NCBI GenBank assembly: GCA_023807065.1
Contig: JAJJLU010003467.1
Span: 41,800 to 105,799 of the forward strand
Length of the DNA: 64,000 nt
From: Isotricha intestinalis
Taxonomy: Eukaryota > Ciliophora > Litostomatea > Vestibuliferida > Isotrichidae
Direction: 5' to 3'
Under the pieces are notes generated by a model, which did not search any database, had not been told where the DNA came from, and saw only the letters and a list, made by a program, of their open reading frames with translations. A program made the translations under genes and the position numbers. Shown one piece after another: positions 1 through 7,706 of the stretch (positions are counted from its first letter, which is position 1; the number at the start of each line of letters is the position of its first letter).

Positions 1-611
1 GTTTAAATAGAATTTTAAATAGTAATAACATAAATTTAAATTCAAAAAGAGAAAAAATTAATTCTTATTCAATAAATAAAAAAAATAATAAGAAAAATTT
101 AAAAAAGAATATAGATCATAGTTTAATAAAAGATAAAAATAAAAAAAATTATGAAAGTTCAATAGTAACAACAATTCATAATAAAAATTCAAATAATAAT
201 AATAAGAAAAATAATTATAACCACAATTTAAAACAAGAAAAAAATAAAGAAAATCATAATAATTGTATTACTAATTTAGAAAAACAAATTTTAGGTATAA
301 GGAATGATTATAATTTATATTTTAATACAAAACGAAATATAAAAGTGAAAAATATAAATTATAGTAAAGATAATAAATTAATGAATGATAAAAATAATAA
401 TAATAATAATAATCAATCAAAGAAAAAAATAAGATTTTATAAAAAGAATTATTCAATATTATTAAACTTTCCAAAAAATTCAATTTCCAATATTCTACGA
501 CGACGACTACGAGTAATAAAAAAAGTATTTCTTTATGAAAAAGAAATTCAAAAAATATATATAATTAAAAAATTATATAAGTATCCCCAATCCCCATATA
601 AAATTTATTAA
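1..611 (+). CDS. 5'-truncated Asn/Lys-rich protein, left part of a split gene
   Basis: A reading frame is open from base 3 with no stop until TAA at 609-611, so the gene starts left of the window. The roughly 200 visible residues are Asn, Lys, Ile and Ser rich, with poly-Asn near codons 130-136; no domain is recognisable. The frame enters a telomere-like repeat at 583-596 and ends 15 bases after it. The last eight residues (PQSPYKIY) are therefore encoded by the repeat and adjoining insert sequence and are probably not native. The frame resumes in phase at 1399 if the insert is removed (see 1399-2088). Function unknown. The GTG at 345 is internal and should not be taken as a start. Confidence 0.6.
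   Translation, partial: LNRILNSNNINLNSKREKINSYSINKKNNKKNLKKNIDHSLIKDKNKKNYESSIVTTIHNKNSNNNNKKNNYNHNLKQEKNKENHNNCITNLEKQILGIRNDYNLYFNTKRNIKVKNINYSKDNKLMNDKNNNNNNNQSKKKIRFYKKNYSILLNFPKNSISNILRRRLRVIKKVFLYEKEIQKIYIIKKLYKYPQSPYKIY
583..596 (+). repeat. Left telomere-like terminal inverted repeat
   Basis: ATCCCCAATCCCCA, 1.6 units of C4A2T. It is an exact inverted match to 1385-1398. Runs of four C or G are very rare elsewhere in this A+T-rich window, and a double C4 unit occurs nowhere else in it. Confidence 0.85.
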
Positions 612-688
612 ATATCAAAATAATTTCAATTTTAACTTAAAATATAAATTTGGTGAAAAAAGAATCTAAATAAAAACTTAATTTATAT

Positions 689-1168
689 TTAGAACATAGA
701 GAATAAGCATAATAAAGCAAAAATAGACATTTTAATAAAAGAAGAAATGGAAGTTTTATCAACACAAGTTTTTCCATCTTTAGTTTCTTTTCCTTCAGGA
801 CAAGCTTCACAAGCAGTTTTATCACTTTTAGGAATTTTTCCAGTACATTTAACACATAGATCATTATCATCATATTCTGCACAATCTGCAATTACAGGAT
901 GACATGCTTTTCCATCTTTTGTTTCTTCACCATTGCCACAAGCCTCACAAGTAGCTCCATTAGTAGCAGGGACTTTTGAATTCCCACAAGTTATACATGG
1001 TGCTGTTGATCCAGTTGGAGTACCATATTCAGTACAATCTTCTATTTTTGTAACACATATATCAGCATTATTAGAATCTACTCCTACTTTAACTTCAGTA
1101 TTTTGACATGCTGAACTAATTAAAGAAATTAATGATAATATAGTTAAAAGATATAAAAATTTTTTCAT
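689..1168 (-). CDS. Cys-rich GPI-anchored surface antigen-like protein
   Basis: 159 residues. Residues 1-20 form a signal peptide (MKKF, then a Leu/Ile/Ser core, cleavage near SSA-C21). The ectodomain has 14 cysteines (21, 38, 45, 58, 61, 74, 77, 89, 96, 105, 108, 120, 123, 135). They form two tandem modules, about 42-89 and 93-135, each with paired C-x2-C and ending CEAC..G.ETKDGK.C. A hydrophobic C-terminus (about 144-159) after a small-residue stretch (DKTSISS) looks like a GPI-attachment signal. This layout matches ciliate immobilization antigens (i-antigen/Ser type), though it is much shorter than most. Codon use is visibly richer in G+C than in neighbouring genes. It is the only gene inside the telomere-bounded insert. 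Confidence 0.8.
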   Translation of the reverse strand: MKKFLYLLTILSLISLISSACQNTEVKVGVDSNNADICVTKIEDCTEYGTPTGSTAPCITCGNSKVPATNGATCEACGNGEETKDGKACHPVIADCAEYDDNDLCVKCTGKIPKSDKTACEACPEGKETKDGKTCVDKTSISSFIKMSIFALLCLFSMF

Positions 1169-1384
1169 TTTATCTCTATATTTACTTAATTCATATATAT
1201 ATTAAGAATTTTTTATCATAATTTAATGAAACATAGGAGTTACAAATTTAAGAATATCACGAAAATAGTATTTTTAACGTTTAAATATTTCATAATATTT
1301 TTTTCTTTTATATTATGACCTTTAAAATTATAATATTTTAATATTTTTAGAAAAATGTTTCATTGATTATTGATTATAAATTAT

Positions 1385-1398
1385 TGGGGATTGGGGAT
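1385..1398 (-). repeat. Right telomere-like terminal inverted repeat
   Basis: TGGGGATTGGGGAT, the exact reverse complement of 583-596. It is followed directly by CAG at 1399-1401, where the host reading frame resumes. Confidence 0.85.
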
Positions 1399-2088
1399 CA
1401 GAATCTAAAAAGAGAAAACAAAATAAATAAATTATTAAAATATAAAAATAATCCAAAAAGCATAATAGAAAATAAGATAGAAAAGGAAAAAGAAAAGAAT
1501 GATGATAAATTAGATAATAATATTCATTTAAGAAATTCATCAAAATTATTAAGAGAAAATACAACTTTATTAAAAATAATAGAAAAAAATGAAAATAATG
1601 AAATTGAAGAAATTAAATTAATGAATGATATAAATGAAATTATGGGAAATGAACTTGATTTACCTCTTCCTTTTAATAATATTATGCTTTCTCCTTTAAG
1701 AGAAAATAAAGTAAATAATAATAATTTAAAAAATGTTAATAATAATAAGAATATTTATGATAATGATATAAATAATAAAGAATGTTTTTTTAATATGTTG
1801 TTTGATGAAAGTAATTTAGATTGTTATTGTAATTATGATAATAATTTTAATAATATAAAAAGTGTTGTGAAGAAAATTAAATTTAATCAAGTTATTGTTA
1901 ATTGTGGGAATTTTTTCTCGAAAAATAATAATAAATATTTAAAATATATTAAGTCATTTAATGAAAAATTCGAAGATGAAATTCGGTTAAATAAAGATAA
2001 AATAAATTGTTGTATTAGAAATGAAATAAATAATTTATCTTTTAATAGCACACAACCTGGCTCAAATAAAAAAGATATTAAAATATAA
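1399..2088 (+). CDS. Asn/Lys-rich protein, right part of a split gene
   Basis: The frame is open from 1351 (after a TAG at 1348-1350) to the TAA at 2086-2088, but has no ATG until codon 1621-1623, which is unusual for an independent gene here. Joining TAT (582-584) to CAG (1399-1401) gives one continuous frame with the left part, of about 195 + 229 residues. The product is Lys/Asn/Glu rich, with a predicted helical N-terminal half, a small Cys cluster (NLDCYCNYDNN) and a C-terminal segment with CGNFF and NKDKINCC. No family recognised. Whether the join happens in DNA or RNA, or never happens, cannot be decided here. Confidence 0.6.
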   Translation, partial: QNLKRENKINKLLKYKNNPKSIIENKIEKEKEKNDDKLDNNIHLRNSSKLLRENTTLLKIIEKNENNEIEEIKLMNDINEIMGNELDLPLPFNNIMLSPLRENKVNNNNLKNVNNNKNIYDNDINNKECFFNMLFDESNLDCYCNYDNNFNNIKSVVKKIKFNQVIVNCGNFFSKNNNKYLKYIKSFNEKFEDEIRLNKDKINCCIRNEINNLSFNSTQPGSNKKDIKI

Positions 2089-2348
2089 AATTATTTTCTA
2101 TGTAAAATTATATAAATATTATTCTAATTTATTAAGTGAATTATAAAAATAAAAATATATGAAATAACTTCTTAATATTAATACTTAAGAAATATTTTAA
2201 AAATAATTTTATAACCATTTACTCATAATTATTTATTTATATTTAATCCCTTTAATATTACAAATAAATAAATATAAAAATTTCAATATTAATAATACTA
2301 AATATTTAATCATACTAAAAAATCACATTTTTCTTTCATAACATATTT

Positions 2349-3497
2349 TTAACTTATTTGATTTATATTAATACCAAGATTAAAATTTGAGTTTAATATA
2401 TCTCTTCTAATTTTATTTTTAATATATTGTAATTCTTTTTTTTGTTGAGCTAAATTTTTTTCATTTATTTTTTTTTCTTCAACATATTTCCAATAATTAT
2501 TAAAAACTTGAAGAAATTTTTTATTATCATATAAAGTTTGAAAATCATAAGTTCCATTTTTATAAATGTTAATTTTTTTATCAATAATATCATCAATATC
2601 TGTTTGAAAAGAAGGAGTGACTAAAGGAAAATAATGCCATTCTTTTAATAATTCTTTTAAACCTAATTTTATATTTGGTCCTTTTTCTTCAATATCTAAA
2701 ATTTTTTTCTTTAATAATTGAGTTTTTAATTTTTTTTCATCAATTGATATACTTGTTATTTTCCTTTCTGTTTTTCCTTTTTTTTTATCATTTGAAAAAT
2801 CATTTTTAGTTTGCGATAAATTTATACTTGAAAAATCTAAAAGCTTTTTAGGTAAATTTTTATTATTTAATTTTAATCTTATATTTCTACTTTTAATGTT
2901 ACTATTACTTTTATTATCTTTGAAACTTGTTAAAAAAAGATTATTTGAAGTATTAATTTTATAATTTTCTTCAAAAAGATTATCACACAAATTTATATTT
3001 GAAGGTGTTAATGAAGAAGTATCTTGAGTTATATTAATTGATGGCATATTATTATTATTTAAATTTGTATTTATTATTAAAGGCATTGTCTTATTATTTA
3101 TTTTATTTGTTTCATTATTTGATTTTATTATTCTATTTATATGCTTTTTATTTCCATAATTTCTTGAAAAATTATTTTTATTGGTAAAATAATTTTGACT
3201 TGTTTTATTTTTAATTTGATAAAATGGATTATCATCTTCTTTTTCTTTAATTTCATTTTCATTATTAGAGTAATTAAGAAAGCTTTTTCTATTTTTATTA
3301 TTATATGAAAATGTTCTTGTCATTATTTCTTTATATTCTATATTATTTGAAAATAAATCATCTATCTCTTTAACTTTGTTTCCAAGTAATGTTAAAAAAT
3401 TTGAACCTAAACCTGGTTTTAACTTTAATTTTGGAGCTTGTAATTTTTGAAATATACTTAATTTAAATTTTTGAATTTTTGATTTTTTTTTAAGCAT
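2349..3497 (-). CDS. Hypothetical protein, conserved-looking C-terminal block
   Basis: 382 residues, ATG start, basic N-terminus (MLKKKSKIQKFKL, then PKLKLKPGLGSNFL). The middle (about 70-240) is Asn/Ser/Lys-rich and probably disordered. The last 120 residues look structured and less biased: KEWHYFPLVTPSFQTDID followed by a helical stretch with FLQVFNNYWKYVEEK. I do not recognise the family. It starts a minus-strand block of five genes spaced 78-378 bp apart. Confidence 0.75.
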   Translation of the reverse strand: MLKKKSKIQKFKLSIFQKLQAPKLKLKPGLGSNFLTLLGNKVKEIDDLFSNNIEYKEIMTRTFSYNNKNRKSFLNYSNNENEIKEKEDDNPFYQIKNKTSQNYFTNKNNFSRNYGNKKHINRIIKSNNETNKINNKTMPLIINTNLNNNNMPSINITQDTSSLTPSNINLCDNLFEENYKINTSNNLFLTSFKDNKSNSNIKSRNIRLKLNNKNLPKKLLDFSSINLSQTKNDFSNDKKKGKTERKITSISIDEKKLKTQLLKKKILDIEEKGPNIKLGLKELLKEWHYFPLVTPSFQTDIDDIIDKKINIYKNGTYDFQTLYDNKKFLQVFNNYWKYVEEKKINEKNLAQQKKELQYIKNKIRRDILNSNFNLGININQIS

Positions 3498-3687
3498 TTT
3501 TTTATGAATTTTTATTAAATTATGGTTTATAACGAATTTTATTCTAATTTTACTAAATAATAAAATTAAAAAAGATATTTAAATTAATCACTTTAATTTA
3601 TTTTTTTACTTTTTATATTATAAAAAAATTTTTTAATAAGTAAATATACTATAATAACTATTATATAAATAAAAAAAATTATTAACA

Positions 3688-5415
3688 TCATTTATCATTT
3701 AAAGCATAAATTACCTCAATATCTGTTTCATTTTTTAATTCTCTAAATCTATTTCTAATTATATCACTTATTTTTTTTTGAGAAGAAATTTTCATAATTT
3801 TTTTTAATATAATAACAGAATTATATCTTATATTAGGGACATTGTCTTTAGATAATTTAATAATTAAATCAATTAAATTATTTTCAATAAAATCTAAATG
3901 CTTTTTATCATTTAATAATTCTAAAATAGAAAAATTAATAGTGTTTCTTATTAAATAATTTTCAGAAAGTGACATTTCATTAAATTTTTCAATTAATTTA
4001 TTATTGAAATTTTTATCATTAATATTTTCGAAAATGCTTTTTAAATTTTCACTCATTTTTTTTCTAACTTCATAAACGGGATCTTTAAGTAAATCAAAGA
4101 TTAAATCAGATAAATTATCAAGAAAAATAGTTTTATTAATAACTTTCGAAAAAATAGAAATTGTTTCTAAAATTTCAACTCTTAATCTCCATTTTTCACT
4201 TTTTGCAACATCTTTAATATAAGGAATAATAGTTTGAAAGAATTGAAAATCATTTTGAAAATTTTTATTAAATTTATCTAAATTATTCATTATTATCATT
4301 CTAACAGTTAATTCATTATCTTTTATTAAAAGAGTAAAAATAGGAATAATATATTTTTGGAATTTATTTTTATCAATTAGATTACATATTAATAATAAAT
4401 TATTAGCTAAACTTTCTCTTACAAAAACAATATTATCATTACATAAATCTTTTAATTTTTCAAAAATTTTATTAAAATAATTATCATTAGAAAGAATTTT
4501 ACAACAAGATTCTAAAGAATAGCAAATAGAAGATTTAACTTCACTTTCATCATCACTAATTAAATTATATAAAGTATCAATTAAAAAAATTTTAAAATCT
4601 TCATTTTTTAATAAAGGAATAAATCCTAATAAACTTGAAAAATTTTTTGCTACTGTTAATCTTGTTCTCCAACTTTCATCATCAGATAATTTTTCTATTG
4701 AATCTTGAATAAAAAAATCATATTCAATTATATTTTTTATTGTTTTTAAAGATAATAATGAATCAATTAAATTTATTCTTATTGAATCACTTTCTTCTTG
4801 AATTAATTTATTGAAAAAATCTTCAATATCTTCTTTTTCTAAATACTTAATTATATTTTTTAATATTTGTGAAAATTTAACTTTAATCATAGTAACATCT
4901 GATTCGATGAAATTATCTAAAATTTCTAATATATCTGTTTTATTTTTTTCTTTTCTAAATTTATCAAAAGAAATTGAAATTAAATCAAGACATCCTATTT
5001 CTAAATTCAATTCTTCTGAATCATATAATTTATTAATTAAATCAACAACTTCTTTTTCAATATCATAAAATTTTATATTAGAAAAAATATCATTTAAAGT
5101 TTCCATTAATTCTTTTCTTACTTCTAAATCATCACAATGAAAAATAATTTCTATTAAAGGAAAAATATCATTAATATATTTTCTACCACCAATACATTCT
5201 ATTATAACATTTAATTTTTTTGTTATTTCTAATGTACTTATTTCATCTTCTATATCTATACAATTTATTATATATGGTAAAACTTCTTTACGAAATTTCT
5301 CTTCTTTAAATGAATCTCCTAATATTTTTATATTCGAAAATGCCTCTGTTTTTATTAAGGAATCTTTACTTTGTAAATTTTGGATTATTATATTTGGTGA
5401 TAGTATTTTTTTCAT
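3688..5415 (-). CDS. PP2A scaffold subunit A (PR65)-like HEAT-repeat protein
   Basis: 575 residues built almost entirely of paired helices with HEAT-repeat spacing of about 38-40 residues. Motifs typical of PR65 include ECIGGRKYINDIFPLIE near the N-terminus, DDESWRTRLTVAKNF in the middle, VFVRESLANNLLLICN, SEKWRLRVEILETISIFSK and DPVYEVRKKMSENL. The length is close to the about 590 residues and 15 repeats of PR65. In the family, the A subunit bridges the catalytic and regulatory B subunits of protein phosphatase 2A. The weak match at the extreme ends leaves open a related HEAT scaffold such as a PP4 regulatory subunit. Confidence 0.8.
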   Translation of the reverse strand: MKKILSPNIIIQNLQSKDSLIKTEAFSNIKILGDSFKEEKFRKEVLPYIINCIDIEDEISTLEITKKLNVIIECIGGRKYINDIFPLIEIIFHCDDLEVRKELMETLNDIFSNIKFYDIEKEVVDLINKLYDSEELNLEIGCLDLISISFDKFRKEKNKTDILEILDNFIESDVTMIKVKFSQILKNIIKYLEKEDIEDFFNKLIQEESDSIRINLIDSLLSLKTIKNIIEYDFFIQDSIEKLSDDESWRTRLTVAKNFSSLLGFIPLLKNEDFKIFLIDTLYNLISDDESEVKSSICYSLESCCKILSNDNYFNKIFEKLKDLCNDNIVFVRESLANNLLLICNLIDKNKFQKYIIPIFTLLIKDNELTVRMIIMNNLDKFNKNFQNDFQFFQTIIPYIKDVAKSEKWRLRVEILETISIFSKVINKTIFLDNLSDLIFDLLKDPVYEVRKKMSENLKSIFENINDKNFNNKLIEKFNEMSLSENYLIRNTINFSILELLNDKKHLDFIENNLIDLIIKLSKDNVPNIRYNSVIILKKIMKISSQKKISDIIRNRFRELKNETDIEVIYALNDK

Positions 5416-5756
5416 TTTGATATTTAATTTTTGGAAAAAAAAATTATTTTTTTTTCATTTAGTGAAAAATTAATTTTATAAATATATTTATTATATTATA
5501 ATTAAGGATTATCTTTATATTTTTATTTTTTTATTTGTATTTTATATTTTTAAATTTAATCTGTTGTTAAAGAATATTTATATAATAAATTAAATTGTAT
5601 TATTATTTCATTTTAATTGTATTCAAAAAAAGAAAAGAAAATTTAATTAATTGTTTATCAAATTTTTTTGATAAATTTTATTTATTTTAAATTCACCTTT
5701 TAATAAATATTATAAAAATATTTATTTAATATTCTAATAATATATATATCAAAAAA
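5416..5756. other. Intergenic, nothing recognised
   Basis: 341 bp of A/T-rich sequence between two minus-strand genes. It holds poly-T tracts and no credible ORF or RNA structure. It should contain the promoter of 3688-5415 and the 3' end of 5757-7628. Confidence 0.6.
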
Positions 5757-7628
5757 TTATTTATACAATATATAATTCAAATTATTATCTTCTTCATTTA
5801 TATTAATATTTTTATTTTTTATAATTTTTACATTTGTTTTTAATTTCGGTTTACAATCAATTTTATGAATAGGTTTAAAAATAATTTTATTATTTCTTGA
5901 TAAAATAGTTTCAATTTCTTTTTGTCTTTTTATTTTCATTTCTTCGACAAATTTTTTATTTTTCATAATTCCTTTAATAACAGAATATTTTTTTTTAGCT
6001 TTAAAATATAAATCAATTTTTTCTTCTGTACTTTTATATTTTTTTTCATCTTCCATAATACCATTAATTAATTTTTCAAAAAATAATAATGAATCAATTA
6101 ATATATTTTGTTTTTTTCCATAAACTTCTTTTACTTTTAAAAAATCATAATTTAAATGAAAATGTTTTATTGCATAATTTTGAATTAAAGGAATTTTTAT
6201 TATTTTTAATATTTTATTCTTAGCATCTATCATTAAATTTTCTTTTTCAGAAATTTTAAATTGTTTAATTAAATTATTTTTAAAATCTAATAAGAAATTA
6301 AAATAAAATTTCCTATCATTTAATTTTTTTTTTTTTAAATTAATTTCATCAATAAGAATATCATATGAATTATTATAAATTTCATTTTGAAAATCTAATT
6401 CATTTTTTAATAAAGTAAAATTTCTATTTTCAATATAAAAAATACATAAATCAAGAATTCTCATTTGTTTTCTTTTAAAAATTTCATCAAAATCATTTAA
6501 ATCTTCAAAAATTGGAGGATTAATATTAGGAGTATATTCTTTATTATTATCATTTGTATTATCATAATAATAAAATTTATTACTATAATTCCCTTCATAT
6601 ATTTTCTTCACATTTAATAAACCATATTTTGATAATAAATTTTTGTCTTTTGTTTCACTTAAATCTTTTATATTATATTTCATTTGAAATAATAATACTT
6701 TAACTTTAATAAATTGCTTTTTTTTATTTATTAAAGTTTGAACTTTAAATTTTAAATCTTGAAGTTCTTTTTTTTTTTTACTTTTTTCTAAAAATAATTG
6801 ATATAATTTTACATATTCTTCTGATTCTATTCTATTTAATTCTAAAAGAAATTTTCCAAAAGTTTTATTATAAATTTCATATAATTTTCTATTTTTTTTA
6901 AAATTATAATTAATTAAATTAATTTTAGTATTTTCTCTTTCTATTTTTTCAATTTCAGTTTTATAAACCTCATCAATGACATTAGATTTAATTTTTGATT
7001 TTCTTAAAGCATCAACTGAATTTTTAAAAGTTTGAATAGTTTCTCCTCTATTTGTAATTAATTTAATATTGTTATATTCTTTTTCATAAATTGAAGGTAA
7101 AAATTTTTGAAGTCTAATTTCTTGTGTAAAACTTATTGATTCTGAATTATTTCTTGTTTGATAATTACTATAATTATTAAAATTTATTATTGATATATTT
7201 TCACTCTTTGTATTTTTCCTATCTAATAAAGAATTTGTATAAAAATTTTCAGCTCTATTATTCTTTTTTTTATGAATTTTTGACATAAATAATTTTTGGT
7301 CTTTTAAATTTTCATATAATTTAAATCTTATTTTTCTAACTTTATCACAAGTAAAATCAGTATCAAAACTTTCAAAATTATCAAAATCATTTTTACTAGA
7401 AAAATTTATATTTATGTTTTTATAAAGATTTCTTTTTCCACTTCTATGAGATTTATTAATTATTAAACTTTGATTATCTATATTCAAAGTATTTTTCATA
7501 AATGTTTGAGTTATTGTACTATTTGATATTGAATGATGATTATATATAGAATATGTATTAAATTCTAATGAATTTTCTCCTTTAAATAAACTTATTTTTC
7601 CTTTTTTTTTTGGATGAGGAGTTAACAT
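5757..7628 (-). CDS. Coiled-coil protein of unknown function
   Basis: 623 residues, ATG start. The N-terminal 200 are basic and Ser/Asn-rich, beginning MLTPHPKKKGKISLFKG. From about 215 to 600 there are long charged helices: KTEIEKIERENTKINL, LELNRIESEEYVKLYQ, KKKKELQDLKFKVQTL, YKSTEEKIDLYFKAKKKY, then KRQKEIETILSRNNK. This suggests a filamentous or cytoskeletal protein. No named domain is identifiable. Confidence 0.75.
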   Translation of the reverse strand: MLTPHPKKKGKISLFKGENSLEFNTYSIYNHHSISNSTITQTFMKNTLNIDNQSLIINKSHRSGKRNLYKNININFSSKNDFDNFESFDTDFTCDKVRKIRFKLYENLKDQKLFMSKIHKKKNNRAENFYTNSLLDRKNTKSENISIINFNNYSNYQTRNNSESISFTQEIRLQKFLPSIYEKEYNNIKLITNRGETIQTFKNSVDALRKSKIKSNVIDEVYKTEIEKIERENTKINLINYNFKKNRKLYEIYNKTFGKFLLELNRIESEEYVKLYQLFLEKSKKKKELQDLKFKVQTLINKKKQFIKVKVLLFQMKYNIKDLSETKDKNLLSKYGLLNVKKIYEGNYSNKFYYYDNTNDNNKEYTPNINPPIFEDLNDFDEIFKRKQMRILDLCIFYIENRNFTLLKNELDFQNEIYNNSYDILIDEINLKKKKLNDRKFYFNFLLDFKNNLIKQFKISEKENLMIDAKNKILKIIKIPLIQNYAIKHFHLNYDFLKVKEVYGKKQNILIDSLLFFEKLINGIMEDEKKYKSTEEKIDLYFKAKKKYSVIKGIMKNKKFVEEMKIKRQKEIETILSRNNKIIFKPIHKIDCKPKLKTNVKIIKNKNININEEDNNLNYILYK

Positions 7629-7706
7629 TATTTTATATAAAATATATTATTATTTTTTTCCTTAAAAAATTAAAAAAAATTATTTTTAAAATCAGAATAA
7701 AATATT

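Larger units (their letters stand above)
583..1398. mobile_element. 816-bp insert bounded by inverted telomere-like repeats, carrying one antigen gene
   Basis: The left edge reads ATCCCCAATCCCCA and the right edge is its exact reverse complement TGGGGATTGGGGAT, 14 bp each. Their orientation is that of a linear chromosome: C-rich strand at the left 5' end, G-rich strand at the right 3' end, unit C4A2T. The flanks are two halves of one open reading frame. Between the ends lies one complete minus-strand gene (689-1168) with short untranslated flanks. No transposase is visible. A 2-bp AT is shared by both junctions; no longer target duplication is seen. Known precedent: TBE elements of Oxytricha end in telomeric-type repeats. 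Candidate readings are an integrated nanochromosome, a non-autonomous transposon or retained IES, or an assembly artefact. Confidence 0.55.

Noticed and set aside
637..891. Overlapping 84-codon minus-strand frame within the antigen gene
   Set aside because: Shadow frame; the 159-codon frame has the signal peptide and regular Cys pattern.
1351..1362. TAG at 1348-1350 as an intron acceptor for the right ORF
   Set aside because: No upstream exon with a plausible GT donor at the short intron lengths found here; would leave the telomere-like repeat coding.
1363..2088. Independent gene starting at TTG 1363
   Set aside because: No ATG near the start; the frame runs through the right telomere-like repeat, and the left gene resumes here in phase. 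Treated as the right part of a split gene.
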